A stretch of DNA of 64,000 nt from Nereida sp024640765 (GTDB lineage: Bacteria > Pseudomonadota > Alphaproteobacteria > Rhodobacterales > Rhodobacteraceae), in assembly GCA_024640765.1 (NCBI GenBank), contig JAHEEK010000009.1, forward strand, positions 1 through 64,000, written 5' to 3'. The notes beneath the pieces were generated by a model. That model worked only from the letters and a program-made list of their open reading frames with translations. It did not search any database and was not told the origin of the DNA. The position numbers and the translations under genes were made by a program. This document shows positions 60,549 through 64,000 of this stretch, piece by piece (positions within the stretch are counted from its first letter, which is position 1; each line of letters begins with the position of its first letter).

Positions 60549-62000
60549 ATGACCGATCTTACGCAACTTTATATTGATGGCGCATGGACAGACGGGGCGA
60601 CGCAAATCGAAAACCGCAACCCATCTGATACCTCGGATCTGATTGGGATGTATGCACAAGCAGATGCGGGCCAGTTGGATGCGGCCCTCGCCGCTGCACG
60701 CCGCGCTCAGCCGGCATGGTGGGCCGCAGGTATTCAAAAGCGTCATGATGTGCTGATGGCGATTGGCACCGAATTGATGGCGCGTGCCGAAGAGATCGGG
60801 CGCATGCTGTCACGTGAAGAAGGCAAGCCGCTAGCAGAGGGTAAAGGCGAGGTTTACCGCGCCGGGCAATTCTTTACCTATTTTGCCGCAGAAACCCTGC
60901 GCCAGCACGGCGATCTAGCTGAAAGCGTGCGCCCTGGAATCGAGATTGACGTGCGCCGCGAACCCGTTGGTGTGGTGGCGATCATCAGCCCTTGGAACTT
61001 CCCCGTTGCAACGCCTGCGTGGAAAATCGCCCCGGCGCTGGCCTTTGGCAACGCTGTCGTCTGGAAGCCTGCAAATGTCACACCCGCCAGCGCCATTGCC
61101 CTGACCGAGATTATTGCACGTCAGGACATTCCCAAAGGCCTGTTCAACCTCGTCGCTGGTCCGGGCCGCGATGTGGGCCAGCGTCTTGTTGAAAGCACAC
61201 AAGTGGACGCGATCAGCTTTACGGGGTCCGTCCCTGTGGGCCGTGGCATCGCGGCCTCCGCAATGCAGAACATGACCAAGGTGCAAATGGAAATGGGGTC
61301 CAAGAACCCGTTGATCGTCATGGATGATTGCGATCTTGATCTGGCCGTGATGCATGCTGCGGGTTCTGCTTTTGGCGGTACGGGCCAGAAATGTACGGCC
61401 GCCAGCCGCCTGATTGTGCATAGCGCTGTCCACGATGTTTTTGTCGAAAAGCTGGTCGCAGCAACCAAGGCGATGAAAGTTGGACACGCATTGGAAGACG
61501 GTACGCAGCTTGGCCCCGTGGTCAGTGAAAGCCAGTTAAAGCAGAACCTCGAATATGTGCAAATCGGCAAAGGCGAAGGCGCCGAATTGCTCTGTGGTGG
61601 CGAGCGCATGGATATGGCGACCGAAGGTTATTACATGTCACCGGGTGTTTTCGTGAACACGCGCAACGACATGCAGATCAACCGCGAAGAAATGTTCGCG
61701 CCGCTCACCGCTGTTCAAAGTGTCGACAGCTATGAAGAAGCGCTCAGCGTTGCAAACGACACCCAGTTCGGTCTGACCGCTGGTATCATGACACGCTCGC
61801 TTGCCCGCGCCAGCCATTTCCGCGCCAACATGCGGGCAGGCTGTGTGATGGTGAACCTGCCCACGGCGGGCACGGATTACCACGTGCCTTTTGGTGGGCG
61901 CGGCGCGTCAAGCTTTGGTCCGCGCGAACAAGGATCTTATGCGGCGGAATTCTACACGACCGTTAAAACCGCATATGTATCGGCAGGCACACCCGAATGA
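60549..62000 (+). CDS. NAD(P)-dependent aldehyde dehydrogenase
   Basis: The start at 60549 (MTDLTQLYIDGAWTDGATQIENRNPSD) gives 483 aa. ALDH marks are VGVVAIISPWNFPVATPAWKIAPALAFGNAVVWKPANVTPASA, VDAISFTGSVPVGRGIA, the catalytic Glu in VQMEMGSKNPL, the nucleophile Cys282 in GTGQKCTAASR and PFGGRGASSFGPREQG at the end. It is closest in style to semialdehyde dehydrogenases such as 2-oxoglutarate semialdehyde dehydrogenase. The substrate is not certain. Its stop overlaps the next start (ATGA at 61997). Confidence 0.92.
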   Translation: MTDLTQLYIDGAWTDGATQIENRNPSDTSDLIGMYAQADAGQLDAALAAARRAQPAWWAAGIQKRHDVLMAIGTELMARAEEIGRMLSREEGKPLAEGKGEVYRAGQFFTYFAAETLRQHGDLAESVRPGIEIDVRREPVGVVAIISPWNFPVATPAWKIAPALAFGNAVVWKPANVTPASAIALTEIIARQDIPKGLFNLVAGPGRDVGQRLVESTQVDAISFTGSVPVGRGIAASAMQNMTKVQMEMGSKNPLIVMDDCDLDLAVMHAAGSAFGGTGQKCTAASRLIVHSAVHDVFVEKLVAATKAMKVGHALEDGTQLGPVVSESQLKQNLEYVQIGKGEGAELLCGGERMDMATEGYYMSPGVFVNTRNDMQINREEMFAPLTAVQSVDSYEEALSVANDTQFGLTAGIMTRSLARASHFRANMRAGCVMVNLPTAGTDYHVPFGGRGASSFGPREQGSYAAEFYTTVKTAYVSAGTPE

Positions 62001-63007
62001 CCTATCTGATTGACGGTCTGCAATACGCCAACTGGTCGGAAAAGATCTTTCGGCAAATGCGCGCAGGGGGCGTGGACGCGGTCCACGTCACCATCACCTA
62101 TCATGAAACCTTTCGTGAAACAGTGCTGGTGATCGAGCAGTGGAACCGCTGGTTCGAACAACACGCCGATCTGATCTTTCAGGGCCGCACCGCTGATGAC
62201 GTCCGCGTTGCCCGCGAAACGGGCCGCACCGCGATCTTTTTTGGCTCGCAAAACCCGTCGTGTATCGAAGACGATATTGGCCTCGTTGAGGTGATGCACA
62301 CGCTGGGTCTGCGGTTTATGCAGTTGACCTATAACAACCAGTCCCTTTTGGCGTCGGGCTGTTATGAGGACGAGGATACTGGCCTGACCCGCATGGGCCG
62401 TCAGGTGGTCGCCGAGATGAACCGCGTCGGCCTTGTCGTTGACATGAGCCATTCTGGCGAGCGTTCAACATTCGAGGCAATTGAGCATTCCACGCGGCCG
62501 ATTACAATCAGCCATGCGAACCCCGCAAGCTGGCACATGGCCCTGCGCAATAAATCGGATGATCTGCTGCGCGCCCTTGGTGCAAGCGGCGGCTTTCTGG
62601 GTCTGTCAGCCTATCCGCATCACCTTAAGGATGGCAGCAGCTGCACGCTACAATCGTGGTGCGATATGGCGGCACTGGCTGTTGATCTTGTCGGGCCGCA
62701 AAACGTCGGCATCGGCACGGACCTGTGTCAGGACCAGCCCGACAGCATCGTCGAATGGATGCGCGTGGGCCGCTGGACCAAGGCCATCGACTATGGCGAA
62801 GGCAGCGCAGACAACGCAGGTTTCCCTGCTATGCCCGATTGGTTTCACGACAACCGCGATCTGGCTGGAATCCGCGCAGGGCTGCGCGCTGCAGGGCTGG
62901 ACGAGGCCACAACAGACGGCGTGATGGGCGACAACTGGCACGCCTTTTTCGACAAGAGTTTCGGGGCGCAATCCGCATCCCACAAGATCCAAAGCGCGGC
63001 TGAATAG
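61997..63007 (+). CDS. Peptidase M19 (membrane dipeptidase)-like protein with incomplete zinc site
   Basis: The 336-aa protein follows the M19 TIM-barrel pattern (FMQLTYNNQSLLASGCY, LTRMGRQVVAEMNRVGLVVDMSHSGE, RPITISHANPASWH, NVGIGTDLCQDQPDSIVEWMRVGRW). The two C-terminal His ligands (VDMSH, ISHAN) are present. The N-terminal DGHxD is replaced by DGLQYANW, and the bridging Glu block (VEGG) by FGSQNPS. This looks like the subfamily found in some betaine-catabolic clusters, so it may have a non-peptidase role (inference). It is coupled to the ALDH gene and precedes a broken BCCT gene. Confidence 0.85.
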   Translation: MTYLIDGLQYANWSEKIFRQMRAGGVDAVHVTITYHETFRETVLVIEQWNRWFEQHADLIFQGRTADDVRVARETGRTAIFFGSQNPSCIEDDIGLVEVMHTLGLRFMQLTYNNQSLLASGCYEDEDTGLTRMGRQVVAEMNRVGLVVDMSHSGERSTFEAIEHSTRPITISHANPASWHMALRNKSDDLLRALGASGGFLGLSAYPHHLKDGSSCTLQSWCDMAALAVDLVGPQNVGIGTDLCQDQPDSIVEWMRVGRWTKAIDYGEGSADNAGFPAMPDWFHDNRDLAGIRAGLRAAGLDEATTDGVMGDNWHAFFDKSFGAQSASHKIQSAAE

Positions 63008-63036
63008 GCCGCGTATCATCGCTTCTGGGAGGAATT

Positions 63037-63460
63037 ATGATGAGCGATACGACCAAAACGACCGGCCTATTTTCGGGCGGAACCGACAAGGCCCTGTTTG
63101 CGATCACGGGCGGCTTTATCGCCCTGTTCTGCGCCTATGCTTTTTTCAACATTGAAGGGTTGTCCGCGCTTGTGGACAGCAGCTTTGCGTTTTCTGCGAA
63201 GTACTTTGGACTTTATTGGCAGATCCTTTTGCTCGCCACTTTCCTGATCGGGCTGGTGCTATGTGTATTGCCCGGCTCCAGGACCCTTATGGGCGGGCTG
63301 TCCTTGCCTGAGTTCAACCGGGTCCGGGGGCATCGGCAAATTGCAAAGCTTCATCGTGGTGACGGCGGTGCCCGTATCGCTGATCCTGCTGCCGTCCCTT
63401 TGGGATGCCGTCCGGATCACATTGATGCTGGGCCGCGAACGTAAAGCCGAGCTTGCATAA
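63037..63460 (+). pseudogene. BCCT (betaine/carnitine/choline) transporter with a large internal deletion
   Basis: The N-terminal part (from 63037) reads GGTDKALFAITGGFIALFCAYAFFNIEGLSALVDSSFAF...FGLYWQILLLATFLIGLVLCVLPGSRTLMGGLSLPEFNR, the first two membrane segments of a BCCT carrier. At about 63320-63330 it joins, out of frame, SGGIGKLQSFIVVTAVPVSLILLPSLWDAVRITLMLGRE, the last segment of the same family, ending at 63460. BCCT proteins are normally about 500 aa, so most of the transport core is gone. A GGGAGGAAT ribosome site remains. Confidence 0.87.
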
Positions 63461-63468
63461 GCCAATAT

Positions 63469-63493
63469 CGTGGCGCGCCAACGGTGCGCCACG
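63469..63493. repeat. Intercistronic hairpin
   Basis: CGTGGCGC (63469-63476) pairs perfectly with GCGCCACG (63486-63493) over a 9-base loop, between the BCCT relic and the next gene. No T-run follows, so RNA stability or attenuation is likelier than termination. Confidence 0.65.
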
Positions 63494-63528
63494 TGAACCA
63501 CAAATCAGGTGCTTTGGGAGGATCTGCC

Positions 63529-64000
63529 ATGTCTTTGAAAACCTCAACTCTGGCTCACGAAACGGCCCGCTACATGCGTCCGGCAACCGAGGTTATGCAC
63601 CTCGCCCGCATGGGCAGTAGCCACCCGACCCGCCTGTCATTTCTGCGCGTCCTATTGCGGCGGCTCGCGTCGTCCGAATGGCAAATTGACCGTCCCGTGT
63701 GGAACGTTGACGCGACCGGTGTCGGCCACGGCGTCTACCGCGTCAAAAACGCCGAACGCACATATAACCTTGTGGCCTTTGCCCACGACCTGCCGCCAGA
63801 AATGCGATCTGACCGTGTGATTGCGACCGCGTGGGACGCGACATTTACCTTGTTCGATGGTGATCCAACGGATGAGGATATCGCGCGACTGGCGGACAAT
63901 GTTCCTGTTCAGGAAGCCGGGCGCATCAGCCCATCGGAGTTGACACTCGCCCGTGCCAATCGCTCGGTGCGCTTATTCGAACATGTGGTCACCGCCCTAT
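63529..64000 (+). CDS. Unrecognised protein, N-terminal part (runs off the window)
   Basis: The frame from the ATG at 63529 (GGGAGGAT upstream) is open to the end, 157 codons: MSLKTSTLAHETARYMRPATEVMHLARMGSSHPTRLSFLRVLLRRLASSEWQIDRPVWNVDATGVGHGVYRVKNAERTYNLVAFAHDL. I do not recognise the family. No signal or membrane segment is seen so far. It is the fourth gene of the LysR-flanked operon and is probably part of the same catabolic pathway. Confidence 0.75.
   Translation, partial: MSLKTSTLAHETARYMRPATEVMHLARMGSSHPTRLSFLRVLLRRLASSEWQIDRPVWNVDATGVGHGVYRVKNAERTYNLVAFAHDLPPEMRSDRVIATAWDATFTLFDGDPTDEDIARLADNVPVQEAGRISPSELTLARANRSVRLFEHVVTAL

Noticed and set aside
1..64000. CRISPR arrays, rRNA genes, prophage blocks
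   Set aside because: No regularly spaced repeats, rRNA signatures or phage structural genes were seen. The only multi-copy features are the 47-bp pair, the IS ends and the short palindromes.

Overview
The window looks like a chromosomal stretch of a marine alphaproteobacterium of the Rhodobacterales (Roseobacter group). Reasons: a monomeric NADP isocitrate dehydrogenase, a two-domain malic enzyme, a CIA30 protein, paired PaaI thioesterases, BCCT/betaine-type functions, a 5'-PRPP/deoxynucleoside salvage operon and many Rhodobacteraceae-type conserved proteins. Two compositional zones are visible. Positions 1 to about 49,300 and 59,550 to 64,000 are GC-rich core sequence. About 49,750 to 59,500 is visibly AT-richer, with IS remnants, gene fragments and orphan genes.

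Left core (1-25,000): the start of a betaine-type ABC substrate-binding protein, a membrane protein, icd, a frameshifted P-loop kinase, an aldo/keto reductase, glycerate 2-kinase, an alpha/beta hydrolase, glyA, nadK with a lipoprotein gene, a CIA30 protein, prpE and maeB. Then comes a tight, overlapping nucleoside-salvage operon, cdd-deoA-deoB-add-upp. It is followed by a SPOR protein, an M48-like protein that has lost its zinc motif, an acyl-CoA ligase, a DMT exporter and a sulfotransferase gene broken by one amber codon.

Middle core (25,000-49,800): a minus-strand beta-oxidation operon (MerR regulator, acyl-CoA dehydrogenase, thiolase, hydratase/dehydrogenase) with a palindromic operator upstream. 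A second MerR gene, two thioesterases with a MATE transporter, pyrD with a DUF952 gene, a 5'-nucleotidase, tRNA-Gly(TCC), an ABC exporter, a long acyl-CoA synthetase, mmsA and a second, apparently solitary betaine-type binding protein follow. Next is a sulfur-stress module: a Blh-like metallo-hydrolase, two half-size YeeE/YedE sulfur-transport proteins, a Crp/Fnr regulator with a Cys pair, and a 1-Cys peroxiredoxin that seems to start at ATT. The two promoter regions of this module share a 13-bp palindrome, GTGACATTGTCAC. rpsU and a CMD-family protein close the section.

Accessory zone (49,750-59,500): an aldehyde dehydrogenase tail, htpG between two 47-bp direct repeats, a decayed histidine phosphatase, bactofilin, an eroded IS3-family element, a ParA/MinD-like ATPase lacking the signature lysine, an unrecognised 402-aa protein, an MreB paralogue, an apparently complete IS5-family element and a truncated DUF3768 gene. 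The bactofilin, P-loop ATPase, orphan and actin-like genes all point the same way. They are the best candidate here for an undescribed (cytoskeletal or positioning) system.

Right core (59,550-64,000): a LysR regulator divergent from an operon of aldehyde dehydrogenase, an atypical M19 dipeptidase-like protein, a BCCT transporter gene with most of its interior deleted, and the start of an unrecognised large protein. Together these suggest uptake and catabolism of a betaine-like compound, now without its own intact transporter.
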